Positions 22,540 through 33,561 are shown, counted from the stretch's first letter. The stretch: DNA of 64,000 nt from Lunularia cruciata (GCA_948567375.1 OX419760.1:23064001-23128000); one strand, 5' to 3'. The notes: generated by a model from the sequence alone, not told the origin. Numbers and translations: made by a program.

Positions 22540-23206
22540 AGCTTGGCAAGGTTGATCTGAAGATGCAATGCCAGCAGGCCATTTAGCTCATCATGAGGTG
22601 TCATGATAAGAACTCAACATCAATCCATGTATACAATAGAGTTGTGTCCGAGTTCATGATATTTTGCATGAATGAGGTAAAATTTCAGGAGATGTTCCAG
22701 GAGTTGATCAATTACCACCCTTGTTTGATGTGGAGCTAGGTTCAAACTCAATATGCTACTTTGGCTGCTTATCTTGTCATAATCTATACTAGCCCTACAT
22801 CATCTATTGGAGTTGAACAACATCACAAGGTTGGCAAGCGCATTCACACTTAGCATCACAATGGTGTTGGTGGAGATAAAGTCAAATGCTAGGTAGCAAT
22901 TGCACACAACACTACCATTATGAGTCATCAATTGTCCACAAAGTGACATTCATTTGAGCAGTCTCAAATTGCATATTTATGCTTAGGTGATTGTGTTGTC
23001 AAGAATGGCCTGGATGAACTTTTGGTCACAACAATTGAGCTCCAAGAAGAGATTGCCATGCTTGGAGATGAACCAGTCAATGTTGATGCTGATGCCGTCA
23101 GCCTTCTACTCAATATGGGAGAAGTTGAGGATCAAGAAGCTCTCCAACTATGTCTCTCGATAGATGTAGATGCTATTGAAAACATTTTAGATAGAATTGA
23201 CCAATA
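22540..23206 (+). pseudogene. hAT-like transposase C-terminal relic
   Basis: One plus-strand frame reads with four or five stops across about 220 codons. It includes YTSPTSSIGVEQHHKVGKRI then HT*HHN...VAIAHNTTI, which resembles the C-terminal dimerisation region of plant hAT transposases (SSSGCERNWS...IHTKKRNRL...LVYVHYNL). The last 61 codons (23022-23204) are open and acidic. No terminal inverted repeats or 8-bp target duplication were found. It sits between A1 and element B, so its ends may have been lost. Confidence 0.4.
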
Positions 23207-23226
23207 ATTGATAAGTCATGGACTTC

Positions 23227-24259
23227 TTACATGCATACAAGTTGAAGATCACCCTTGGCTAGAATATAAATTTGATTATCATAGAATAGAAGGCCTTCCT
23301 TGTAGGAGAAGGTGTTGCACTCCTTGTTGCATGGTGCAAGATGACCTTGTACCATATGAAAGAAAGGATCTTGTTGTAGAGTTGTCTTAAACTCGACTTG
23401 GACTTTGGAGTCAATTGATATTGTCATAATTACCATTGTGATGAGAGAAAGAGATTTCAAATCAGATCATCATGAGAGGGCATCAGGGATGACATGGAAC
23501 CAACCACATTTGTACTCAAGTTTGATGTCAAAAAATTGTAATTGTTCCTCCCTTCAATGATATTGACACTTCATGTGTTCAAATGTAATGTCTACAACAA
23601 TGGTTTGTAATCAATTTGCATGATCACTTGTTTCTCCAAGAGATAATGCCTCCATAACTTGGTGGTATATACCATTGCTAGTTGTTCTTGATCTTGAACA
23701 CAGAAATTTCTTTCAGATGAATTTAGCTGGCAAGACACAAAGGTAATGGGATGTAATCCATTTTGGAATTCTTGTTGCAACACGGTTCCAATTGCAAAGT
23801 TAGAAGCATCAAAATCAACCACACAAGATAGTTGAGGATCATATGGTTGAAGAATAGGTCTTCAAGACACCATATGTTTCAACTTCTAGAATTTATTTTT
23901 GTGATTGGTGTGATCCATTGAAAGCTCAAGTTCTTCCCCAAGAGATCAATTAATGGTGCGGCCACATGGGCATAATAGTGGATGAATCATTGGTAAAAAC
24001 TGGCCAATCCATTCAATGCATGTACTTCTATATTATCCTTCAAAGTAGGCCAATTAGTAATGGCCTTGATTTTCTCCTCTTCTATCTTGATCTCCAATGA
24101 GATCTTGTGATCCAAGAATTTAACTTCTTTCTAACAAAAGACACACTTTGACTTTTGTAGTAAAATTTCCACAGTAGTAGCTGTCTTAAGACTTCTTGCA
24201 TGTGATTCACATGTTTTACCTCTATCTTGCTATAGTTTAGGATATCATCCAAGAACACC
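23227..24259 (-). pseudogene. Element B: RT active site, RNase H, start of integrase
   Basis: Immediately left of C1 the minus strand reads VFLDDILNYSK, the RT catalytic box, then a SKCVFC/EVKFLDHKIS-type block and ITNWP of the connection. RNase H follows at 23822-23592: VDFDASNFAIGTVLQQ, PITFVSCQL, QDQEQLAMVYTTKLWRHYL, with the terminal TDH reading QIDYKPL. The integrase N-terminal lead-in FSYKEGLLFYDNQIYI lies at 23460-23227 and then stops. Frameshifts and stops occur between the blocks; the integrase core is absent. Confidence 0.85.
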
Positions 24260-24673
24260 TATGGTATCCATATTTTTTTTTTCTTATTTTTGAAGAAGAA
24301 GTGTATAAACAAAGTTGTATTGCACCTATATGGCATCAGAAGGCAAATAATGGTGTCTTCGGGTTGTAACCCAAGGTAAAGTGACTTTGTGTTAGAAGAC
24401 AAAGTACTTGAATTGGTATTGTCAACATTCAATTCAAAGTAAGGAGACTTTGGCTTGGGGGTGCTCAACCTGAGGCGAGGACAATGTAACAACTTTCCTT
24501 TGGGGTTGGACCTTCAAGAAGGTACCGCACATAAAAATAGCTGGCCTATGAGTGGGAGAAAATTGACAGTGACAAGAGCATGCATGCATGTGATTTCTTG
24601 GTAGAAACTTGAAGTGAAGAAAGACTAAGGAGGCACATCACTATAAAATTTAATTTGGGATAGAGACGAAGAG

Positions 24674-27252
24674 ATGAGAAGTAATTTCCCATCGCCATTA
24701 AGGAGTCATCATGAGGGAGATCAGAGAAAAGAGAGTGTAGTAAGAGACGTGCTTGTTCATCAAGAGGAAGTTAGGAGAGTTAGTCTGAGAGTCAGTTGGA
24801 AGAATAGTCACTAACCCAGAGTGGAGGAGAGTAAGATGGGAGGTGGAAAGAAGAACTTGGAATTTTTAGTGAGAAATCTTGCAATTTGGAGGTTAGATGT
24901 GATCACAAGAATCAAAGTCTTGAGCAAACTTTGGATCACATTTTTGGCATGGAACTAGAACCTTAGTTTTCCAGGTTTCATGACCAAGATTATTGAGAGT
25001 CAATGTCTGGACAGACCGAAGGTAGAAGGTAAAAGAGGAAATCCAACTTGATGGACATAGTCAAATTGGAGGTTAGTACTCGGAAGAGAAGCGGGTGAGG
25101 AGCATGGAGCCACATTTTTGGGGAGAGGAGAAGTAGCTGAAGAAACTCAAGAAGTGCAAGATGCCTTTTCTTCAAAACGCACAAAGAATGGTTATAATAT
25201 CAAGAGGTACAAGGATCCTATGAGGAAAGGCATTGTAGGAGCAGTGATGGCTATCTTCAAGCCACACAACCCACTTATGTGATGAAACATCAAGCGGTGT
25301 TTTTCCATGAGATGTTTGCAGGGGAATCAATCAATTGGGCAAAGTGCTTCCATCAATGCTCAAGACAAATGGTGTAGAATTTATAGGACAAGATGCCTCT
25401 ACACTACATTGTGCCATTTGTAACCCACTTCCATTTGGGATAAAATCTGCTGAATGCAGCGGAACAACACAAGATGGTGTCGTACTTCCATCTCGACTTA
25501 AGAAGAGATGTTGATGTAGAGGAGCATCAATACATTCTGCAGATCAGAAGCAATGATGAGTACTATGTGTAGACAAGGCAGAGCCTGCATTTGGTAGTGA
25601 ATGCTCCACAGCCAAAGAAGAGGAGTTGAGCAAAAGAAGAAGAAGAAGTAGCAATGACAAGACCTTGGAAGACAAAGAAAGTAAACCCAAGGAAGGACTT
25701 GGTGGTAATCGCGTCGTTGGAAGAAGAATCATAAGGAGAAGCCGAGTACAAGTCAAAAGATCGGAGAGAGGAAGAACCTGAACTCATGTTGCAGAGTGGT
25801 GAAGCAAGTAGTGAGAGTGAAGATGGAGTGGAGATGCAGCCGGTACCAAAGGAAGAAGAGGGAAAGCTGGAGATGGCAGAAGAAGCTAACCTGAGACAAG
25901 AAGATGAAGTTCCAGAGAAAGAGGAGAAGAAGGTGATCATTTAGAGAGGTGTCCACTCCAGACAAAAGGTGACGTGTGAGGCGGGGGCGAGTAGAAGAAG
26001 AGAAATGGAGAGTGGAAGTTGAGGGAGCAAAGAATTTATTCCAATAAGGCGACTACGGCTGAGAAGAAGAGTGTCAAGCAAAGAAGAAGCAAAGAAGGAG
26101 AAAAGCCCGCAATTAGAAGTGAATCAAAGCAGAGGAGTGGAGTATCTATGGGAGATTGTATGCCCATTGCTACTAAAGTTGGAGGAGAAGAAGAAAGAAA
26201 TGTTGTCAGAGTGTCCGGAGGTAAATATTTGTTGCACGTGTTGGCAAAGTTAGAAGAAGAGAACTCGGAGTTGAAGAAGATCATAACCCAAGGAGAGGAG
26301 TAGAAGGATGTACTACAAGTAGATGTAGTAGTATAGAATCAAGTAATTGAGATTTTATAGAGAGAAGTGGGAAGTAAGGAGAGAGTAATAGAGTAGAATG
26401 TCATAGCAAAAGAAAGGCAAATAGTTGAGTATGAAATATTGAAACAACAGTTTGTTGATTCATGATTAGAAATCATCCATGCTATGGCAAGAGTAGTAGA
26501 GAAGGAGCAAGAGCTTGATAGAGTGATGCAGAGTGTAGAAGAGAAGAAGCAACTCTAGCAAAGAGAGTTGACAGTGAGATATAGAGAGGAAGAAAGATTG
26601 AGGGAGTTATTTGTAATCTAGAAGAGAAGATTGTTTAGAAAGAAAAGGACAAGGAGACTCTAAAAGCCAAATTTGAGGCAGAATTGGCAATGTACAAGGA
26701 AGATTGGCAAGCGGATTGGGAATGTGAGAGAAAGATGAGGCTCGAGCCACTAAAGGAGATCATAGTAAAGATGAATGTGATGTTGAGTACAGAAGCTAGT
26801 GTAAGGATAGAAGAAACAAGATTGCATGACGTAAGGTTGCTTGTGCAGGAGACAAGGAGAAGAAATGCAAAGGATAAAGATTTGAATGCTTTGCTGATTA
26901 GTCTCCGAACTCATGTAGATAGGAAGATATTGGAAGTGGAAGACAATATCGCAATTAGATCAAATTTAGTTAAGTTAGAGGTAAATAAACTTCAAAAGAA
27001 TGTAAGAGCAAAGCCCAAAGTAGACAAGATAGGAGTACAAATATCTATGGAGCTACCATTAGAGATATTAGAGAAAGGTGGGTGCAAGGAGAAGATGTAT
27101 GTAGATTACCCATGACGGGAATTGTAGATCAGAATGAAGAAGTGTTAGAATTGGTAGAACAATTAGTAGTTGTAAAACCCAAGGATAGAGTAGTATGTGA
27201 GCTTACTTTAGGATTGGAAGCCGAGGAAGACATAAACATCCGATTGGATTAA
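24674..27252 (+). pseudogene. Family C protein, decayed copy in C1
   Basis: Homologous over its whole length with the C3 coding region. The start ATG aligns between copies (MRSNFPSPLRSHHEGD here, MLSNFPLPLRSHLAGD in C3) and so does the end (EAEEDINIRLD here, KAEEEVDIGSE in C3), implying an ancestral product of about 860 residues. N-terminal part: globular, no family recognised. Middle: basic then acidic (EEEPELMLQSGEASSESED). C-terminal third: coiled-coil heptads (VLAKLEEENSELKKII; EYEILKQQFVDS; EQELDRVMQSVEEKKQL) and a helical block (26684-27115). Many stops and frameshifts. An in-frame TGA after PKKRS (25627-25629) is shared with C3. Role unknown. Confidence 0.6.
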
Positions 27253-27370
27253 TAACAATTCTGAGATTTGAAGAGGTAGATATGAAGAGGTGCATTGTCA
27301 TTTTGGATCTACAGGTAGGAAGAGTTGTTAGGAAACAATATAGTTGTTAGTAATTTTCCAGTGCTCTACC

Positions 27371-27378
27371 TATTTAAA
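27371..27378 (+). promoter_or_regulatory. TATA-like box in C1
   Basis: TATTTAAAGGGGGCATT lies 119 bp after the stop of the coding region and about 680 bp before the element end. C2 has the same box on its coding strand (TTATTTAAAGGGTGCATT, at 34239-34258); in C3 it is degraded. The position fits a U3/R promoter of an LTR, making the last 0.65 kb R-U5. Confidence 0.45.
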
Positions 27379-28053
27379 GGGGGCATTCGTAGTGTTATGT
27401 TGTTTAGTGCTTATACTTTTTCAGAATAGATAAAGAAAAGTGTTGTGAAGTAGTGCTTGTTGCTTGAGCTTAATTCCGAGTATCAACGGTGTATTTGTAA
27501 TTGTGAGTGTTTGGAGAATTTTGAAGTGCAAGTCAATGTGTTTGTTGGATGTTGGATTCCGTAGCCTTGATCTTCATTTTGTGTTTGATCTTGAGTGAAG
27601 TGCAAACTGAGCAATGCCTTGACAGATCTAAGAGGAATTGTAGTGTTGGTAGTATTTTGCATTTGTGAGTGCAACATAGTGAAGTTGATGTGAAGTTATT
27701 TTGATCAAGGAAGTTGGGCCTTTAGTAGAAGAGTGGAACACAATACTAAGGAAAAGTCATTTTGCATTGAAGTGCCATTTTTGAGAGAGATTGAATCATC
27801 ACAATCAAGATTGTTTGGAAAGATTTGATGGAGTTGTGATTAAGAGTGACAAATTGTTGTGACAAGACTACGAGTCAATGCTTGTTACTCTCTTTTGGGT
27901 GTAGTTTCTACCAAAGAGATTAAAGAAGAACCCAAGAAGAACTAAGATTGTTACTATTTGACTTTGTATTTGACCAATTCTGTCTAGTTTCTCTGTAGGA
28001 ATAAACTTTACTTACCCAAATACCGCAAAAGTGATATTTGTTGGGTTGTCACA

Positions 28054-28589
28054 ACACCATTATGTACCAATCCAATAGATCCATGAAGATTGCTGGAGCA
28101 TTAGTGAGCCCAAAAGGTAGAACTCTTTATTCAAAATGCCAATACCTTGTGCAAAAGGTAATCTTTTGCGCATTTGCTCTATTAATGAGGATTTGCCAAT
28201 AGCCATTACAAAGATCTAAATTGGAGAAGTATCTTGTTCCACTTAATTGATCCAGCAAGTCATCAATTTGAGGCAAGAGATATGCATTCTTCACTATTTG
28301 CTTGAGCTCACAATAACCAATATAGAAACATAGTCCTCCATCCTTCTTTGGAAGAAAAAGTACTGATGCTCCTCAAGGAGATGTACTATGTTGTTTGAAA
28401 TCCTTCTCCAATAACTTTATAAGTGTTGTTCACAACTCCTCCAACTCCTTTGGTGAAAGCCAATAGATTGGTCTACTCATTGGAGTACTCCTTGGCAACA
28501 ATTCAATATTGAAGAGCATACCACATTTGGAGGGTAATCCCTTCAACAAATCATGCAGAAACATGTCTACAAACTTCTGAACTATATGA
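28054..28589 (-). pseudogene. Element B reverse transcriptase, N-terminal half
   Basis: The minus strand carries the fingers/palm blocks up to LPFGLTNAPAIFMDLLDW-YIMV, after which C1 interrupts; the next codons (VFLDDIL) lie beyond C1 at 24259. Earlier motifs are recognisable but frameshifted. This is the same gene as 23227-24259. Confidence 0.75.
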
Positions 28590-28859
28590 TCAACCATTGT
28601 TTAATGAGGCTTTAACTCTTCTCAGATTCTCCTTGTGCAATCGACTTGATCTACACCGCAAAAACAAATTATCTTTCTCCAAAGCTTGCTCTATGGTTGC
28701 TTCACTGACAAACTTCCCCTCCAAGGACTCATCTCCCTTCAAAGCTTCCTTGATAGTTGCTTTCCAAGCAAACTTCCCATCTTGGGACTCATCTCTCTCT
28801 ATGGCTACCTTCCCCACAAACTTCCCATCTTGGGACTAACTACTGTTAGGTGTCTTACT
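28590..28859 (-). pseudogene. Element B linker with 20-residue repeats
   Basis: A 75-codon open stretch between protease and RT contains about three imperfect repeats of roughly 20 residues (DESQDGKFAWKATIKEAL / DESLEGKFVSEATIEQAL), matching about 60-bp tandem DNA repeats ('aacttccc...gggactcatct'). Highly charged and probably a flexible spacer. Confidence 0.55.
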
Positions 28860-29223
28860 CAAAGATGTCAGACAACTTAATAAAAAATTCCTACCTTGGT
28901 ATTGTACTTGAATTTGTTATTAGTCCCAATCAAATTGAACCTTATGACAATCAAGCCACTATAGACCTAGAATGACATCATAGTGTAGAAGTGCCACTAC
29001 AAAACTCATACGCTCTAAATAATTTTTCTTGAAGGTAATAGAAGGTACACTTTCTACCATCGGCCATCATCAATCTACTTCCAATTATTGGCTTGATAGG
29101 AATACGTAATTCCTTTGCTAATTGAATGGACAAGCAATTTTTTGAACTTCTTGAATCAACCAAAATCCTACAACCATGATTAGATATCATACCTTGCAAG
29201 TGAAGCAAACTTGCATAGGTCAA
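28860..29223 (-). pseudogene. Element B aspartic protease
   Basis: Retropepsin of the Ty3 type. ILVDSRSSKNCLSIQLAKEL corresponds to the LVDSGSTHNFIS active-site pattern, with the catalytic Asp kept and the Gly changed to Arg. MMADGRK and, after a lesion, DVILGLEWL (near 28970) follow, the latter being the conserved C-terminal protease motif. Substitutions and a frameshift imply it is inactive. Confidence 0.75.
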
Positions 29224-29339
29224 GCCTTCAATCCCATTGGAACTAATCAGTTCCTAACATGTGTCTCAAAATCTCCTACTGGGATTCCTCATTTCCTTGA
29301 TCATTCTACTCCACAAACTCCATCTGGACAACTTATTGA

Positions 29340-30442
29340 GGTTGTCCATTCTTGAGTGGACATTCAATGATGCAATGTCCAATTTGGCAACAATAGAAAC
29401 AACCACCATTATGTTACAATTTTTCTCTATCTATAGTGCTAAGTGGTATCTATTGAATGGTATCAATCTCTATTGGAATTGGCTCCTTCATCCATGTGTA
29501 GTGTATTGGTAGGTTTTATGGAGGTTGAGGTCAAGACCAAGTTGTTGCAACCAAGGAGTCAAAGTGTTTGGCCAACCACATGGCTTCCTCCAAGTGTTGT
29601 GGCTCTCACGTATTTACATTTAATTTTTTTCATGATGTCAAGCCCCTCACAAATCAATCCATAGCTTCACATTCTAGTATATCTAGAATTTACATGATGG
29701 TGTTTTGGAATTGAGTGATATAACTTCTTATAGAACCAATCTGCTTCAACTTTGCCAATCTATCTTGTGCAATTTGTCTGGCATTGATAGTTTGGAACTG
29801 ACCAATTATTGCAGTTTTGAATTTTGCCTAAGTCAAGATTGGTGCAACAATTTTCTGTTTAGCTCACTCTACACGGAATTACCACCATAATTTTGCTATT
29901 CCATCCAGTTGGATGGAAACCAAGAGAATCTATTTCTATTCATCTTGAAGATTAGTAGCCTCAAAATAATATTTGTAGTCAAACAAAAAATTCCCCATTA
30001 CACCCGGAAGATTCTTGCCTTCAAAAACCTTAGGTTTTGGAAATTGAATTTGGTCTTCTCTTTCTTGAACTAGTACTCTCTTTACATACTCTTGTTGTTG
30101 ATGATGTTATTTATCCAACAATTGAGTAAGGTGCTCAATTTGTTAATGCATAGTAATGATAACCTTGGAATTGCCACCATGGTTACTATTGTATCACACC
30201 ACTCCCAATTTATCTAATTTAGCAACACATAGATGCAACATGCCCATCATTCTCCATAAGTTACAACCAGAAGTACCAAGGGATCCTTAGACAAGGTGAT
30301 TATATTCAGAAATTCTTGCCCAAAGCATGAGATGATGAACTGTGTGAAATGATGCTTGGGTAGTACTTGGACACAAAAATCCCAATGGTTTGGTGGAAAT
30401 AGATTTGGTGGTCCATAAATTCCATTCATCCCATTCTTGCTT
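29340..30442 (-). pseudogene. Element B gag with zinc knuckle
   Basis: Near 29400-29345 the minus strand reads GGCFYCCQIGHCIIECPLKN, a complete CX2CX4HX4C zinc knuckle of the nucleocapsid. Upstream to 30442 the frames are heavily interrupted, but gag-like pieces (EFFVWLQILF, KIDSLGFHPTGW) are readable. The 5' end is cut by the A2 LTR. Non-functional. Confidence 0.6.
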
Positions 30443-31108
30443 TGTAACACCCATTTTTGCATATATGTGGTATTGTGATATTTAGTTTGGTATGACTTGT
30501 ACTTGAGAGATATTATTTATATAGAGATAAAGGATGGTTCTATAGTAGTCATGATTAGTTAAAGTTGGTCATAGCTAAGATAGAAGGGACTTTACTTTTA
30601 GAGGAAGTGGAAAAGATGAACAGAACTATTTTGGATTCTAGTGTGTTGACTTGGTATTATTCCTAGGTGTTTGGCTTTGAGGAAAGAGTTGAGAACTCTT
30701 GGGCTTGCAAGCCTTTTTGTTTTGGATTCTTCTATAATCCAAGGATAACCCATGTAAAGGAATCCTTGACTTAGTGGTTGAGTCAAGATAAAATGGATGT
30801 GGATGAATATTCTTTATACTTTTTGACTTTACTTGACTTTGAGCCTAGTAACTTGAGTTACTCCAGTAATTAGTAACTTTAGTGTGTAACTATTTCACAA
30901 GTATATAAACTAGAGGTGAGGAGGTACTCATCATCCTTTCATCTACAATTATTTGTCTCTTCATTGAGTTCTCTAGTGAATAATGTCTTGAGTCTTGGAG
31001 TGTTAGCCTTGGAGGAGTATGATGGAGTTCTTTGACTTCTTAGTCCATGGTGCGCTACCACAATAGCCATCAGAGGTTCATCCTGAGTGAGAAACAGGCA
31101 AGCTCATA
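30443..31108 (+). repeat. 5' LTR of element A2
   Basis: Starts TGTAACACCCATTTTTGCAT and ends GGCAAGCTCATA (GCTCACA in the other copies). 666 bp with a single copy of the 114-bp block. Its left edge cuts element B. Confidence 0.85.
30901..30909 (+). promoter_or_regulatory. TATA box in family A LTR
   Basis: CAAGTATATAAACTAGAGG lies about 200 bp before the LTR end and is preserved in the LTRs at 14535 and 46995 (read on the minus strand). It probably sets the U3/R boundary about 30 bp downstream. Confidence 0.5.
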
Positions 31109-31968
31109 TTTTTGCTTCCATTGTCGGGGACCTCTCTAGAAGGCAAGATAATGTTCCACATACAATTCTATATTAGACATAAGGAGGCTATGAGAGCTCA
31201 CTTGGAGAGAACTTTAGGGGAGGAGAGGCTAAAATTATGTTAGAGAACTTGCACCCATTTGTATACCATGTAATTCATTATGATGTCTTTGAGGTGATTT
31301 TGTACATCTTGTACACATGAGAGGATTTGGAGAGATTGTGTGAGATGGATTGCATATTTTGGGGATTAAGATGATTTTGGGCAACATCTCAAGTTTGAGA
31401 TATGGACTTGAAATTTTACATATGATAGCTTAGGTTATCTTCCAATTAGCACACTTGAAATTACCGTGAGAGCTACTATGCGCACTAGGCTAGAATTTTG
31501 AAAGTTGATAGGGTAAATTGCTCCGGCAACTGCATCCTCTCTGGAAAACTGTACAGAGTCTATCATTTCTTCAATTTTTTGATGGATTGTCCTAAAATTT
31601 TCCAATAAAATTCAGTGCATTATATCCTACTTGATGACTCAAAAATTAGAGAGAGATCATTCTTGCACACAAAATTATGAATTTTTTTAAGTGAGGGGGA
31701 TGGTTTTTAGACCAAATCTGAAATATGTGTGTTGAATAGAAAGATGCCTAGGCCAAATGGCTCAAGAAAAAGATCTGAATTTTTGAAAGGAGGGACGCCC
31801 TGGATTTTTAGTAAAGTGTGAAAATTTTTCAAAGGATTGTGACATATCAGTTAAGGGATTTGAGTGACATTGTGAGGAAGGATCAATTTTACATAGTTTA
31901 TATCTCATGCATGAGGAGTGCAAGAGCAACAAAAAATATATTTGAGTGTTGAGACTCATCTTAGGAAC
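31109..31968 (+). other. A2 primer-binding site and leader
   Basis: The PBS at 31112-31131 reads TTGCTTCCATTGTCGGGGAC, a mutated tRNA-Asp-type site. The rest is untranslated leader collinear with A1 20629-21462. No gene seen. Confidence 0.6.
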
Positions 31969-32441
31969 ATGGAGGGTAACCAAGAGTAAAAATTGAGGCT
32001 ATGCAAGGTTCCCCAAGGGTTTGAGGTGATTATAGGGGTGGATTTGAGGAAAAGAGAGTTTAGACTAGAATTTGAAGAGAGTGTTGAGAGGATCCAAAAA
32101 CCTACACCATTTGGAGGAAAAGGTGATTCTAAGTGCTTTGTATGTGGAGAGAAGAGACATAAGGCAACTTCATGCCCATTGACTTTGAGAGCAAGAGATT
32201 GAGGGAAAGAAGAGGCTTACTTGACTTGGGTTTGCATATTGATGCTTCTTCATCACGATTGGGAGGGAGAAGATCTAAGACCAAGGAATTGTGTGAGGTT
32301 TTTGGAGTGGAAGGACTTCCAAAAGGACATGAGTGTAGTGGAGTAAAATCACTTTTGGAGACTTTGGTGAAGGATCTTGGAGTGAGTCTTAATATAGCTA
32401 CAAATATACTACAACTTTCATCAGCTAATTCTCAAGATTAG
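31969..32441 (+). pseudogene. Extra zinc-knuckle ORF upstream of gag (ORF0, A2)
   Basis: Second copy of ORF0. ATG at 31969 gives MEGNQE, then TAA at 31987-31989, then the open frame KLRLCKVPQGFEV..., exactly as in A1. The knuckle KCFVCGEKRHKATSCP is intact near 32140-32180. A single frameshift at about 32180-32190 divides the ORF (31990-32202, then about 32180-32441). The second part (SKRLRERRGLLDLGL, GGRRSKTKELCEVFG) aligns with A1 to the end (SANSQD versus SASSQVK). Conservation of both knuckle and reading frame suggests a former coding role in the element. Confidence 0.6.
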
Positions 32442-32668
32442 AGATGAAGATAATCTTTCAACTTATGGATAAATTATCCATGATTTATTTGCACTCTAGG
32501 ATTTGATGTTGCTATAGAAATCTTGGAGGAACATGAACCTTGTGTGTTCACTATCATGGATTAATCTCAAATGGTGTTAGTCATGTACATGCTCTATTAG
32601 TTATAGAGTGAGAGAAACGAAAGTGAAAAAGAAAAATTGAGAGAAAAGAAAGATAGTGAGAGGTTAAG

Positions 32669-33561
32669 ATGGTAAAACTTCCAATTTTCTTTGGCAAGGA
32701 TGGAGAAGATGTGGAGGCCTTTGTGAGAGACTTCAGAAGAGCTTACATAGGAAAAAATGAGAAGAGGAAGAATGAGTGGGCCTCATTATTACCAAATTTC
32801 TTGGAGGATGTAACATTTACATAGTATGAGTCAAAATACCAAAAGAGAGAGAGGAGAGATGGGGAAGAAGAGTCTTGGGAGAGTTTGACTTCAACACTCA
32901 TTGATAACTTTCTTCCAGATGAGAGTTATGGGAGATTAATGAGTGAGGTTAGCTTTCTTAAGCAAGGAGATGGAGAGAAAGTGAGAGTCTGTGTGAAAAG
33001 AGTGGGAAAGTTAGAGTCCAAATATTGCATAGTATTGAGGAAGGGTGGAGATGATGTGGAGATTACTATGATTGGCATAGGGGCCATGCTCACCAAGAAT
33101 TTTGTTGGAGGGTTGAGACCACAAATTAGAAGCAAGGTGAGATATGAGAAACCTTCTTCCAAGGTTGAAGCTATCAAGATTGCAATTTATATGCTGTAGA
33201 GTTTCGAAAGGGATGAGAGTGATTTGGTGGTGAAGGAGGTTGTGCATCCTCCTCAAGTTTACAAGTATGGTAACAATGGTTTCACCACAATTAGTAGTTG
33301 CTCAAGTTCTTGCACCACTACCAAAGGATCCACTTCAAACCATCACAAAACAACTTGCAGATCTCAAGAACAATGTCGTGCAACTATTGGAGAAGAGAGA
33401 GGTGGATCGGAATGTAGGGAGAGGGCCTAGGAGTTATAGTAACTGTCCATATAGAGGAGGCCAACCAGCCAACAATTTCAATGATAGAAATTGTTTTGGT
33501 TGTGGAAGATGAGGCCATATCCAAAGGAATTACCCAAATTCTACTTACCATGGAAGAAGGA
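32669..33561 (+). pseudogene. A2 gag
   Basis: The start ATG at 32669 (MVKLPIFFGKDGEDVEAF) matches A1. TAG replaces the Trp codon in DVTFT*YESKYQKRER (near 32821). The capsid block SEVSFLKQGDGEKVRV ... TKNFVGGLRPQIRSKVR is open from 32885 to 33199. The zinc knuckle NCFGCGR*GHIQR near 33490 has a stop. C2 then interrupts just before the gag-protease linker. Confidence 0.8.

Larger units (their letters stand above)
24260..28053 (+). mobile_element. Element C1: 3.8-kb TG..CA-type unit with TSD ACACC
   Basis: Inserted in element B. It starts TATGGTATCCATATT (C2 reads TGTGGTACCCATATT on the coding strand, so the first G has mutated to A) and ends GGGTTGTCACA at 28053. It is flanked by a perfect 5-bp duplication, acacc, at 24255-24259 and 28054-28058. 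Short TG...CA-type ends and a 5-bp duplication are the mark of LTR-retrotransposon integration, yet there is no terminal direct repeat, PBS or pol. It carries one long coding region (24674-27252) and a TATA-like box at 27371. Best read as a giant solo LTR with a coding U3, or a new non-autonomous element. Related copies: 33562-35472, 37301-41097 and 41098-41843. Confidence 0.8.
23227..30442 (-). mobile_element. Ty3/gypsy element B (truncated, split by C1)
   Basis: Minus-strand gag (30442-29340), protease, a repeat-bearing linker, RT, RNase H and the beginning of the integrase region (23460-23227) lie in Ty3 order, interrupted by the C1 insertion at 24260-28053. The family differs from A and D: protease LVDSRSSKNCLS and RT FLDDIL. 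No LTR, PBS or integrase core is visible; both ends are cut, at 23227 beside the hAT relic and at 30442 by the A2 LTR. Confidence 0.8.
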
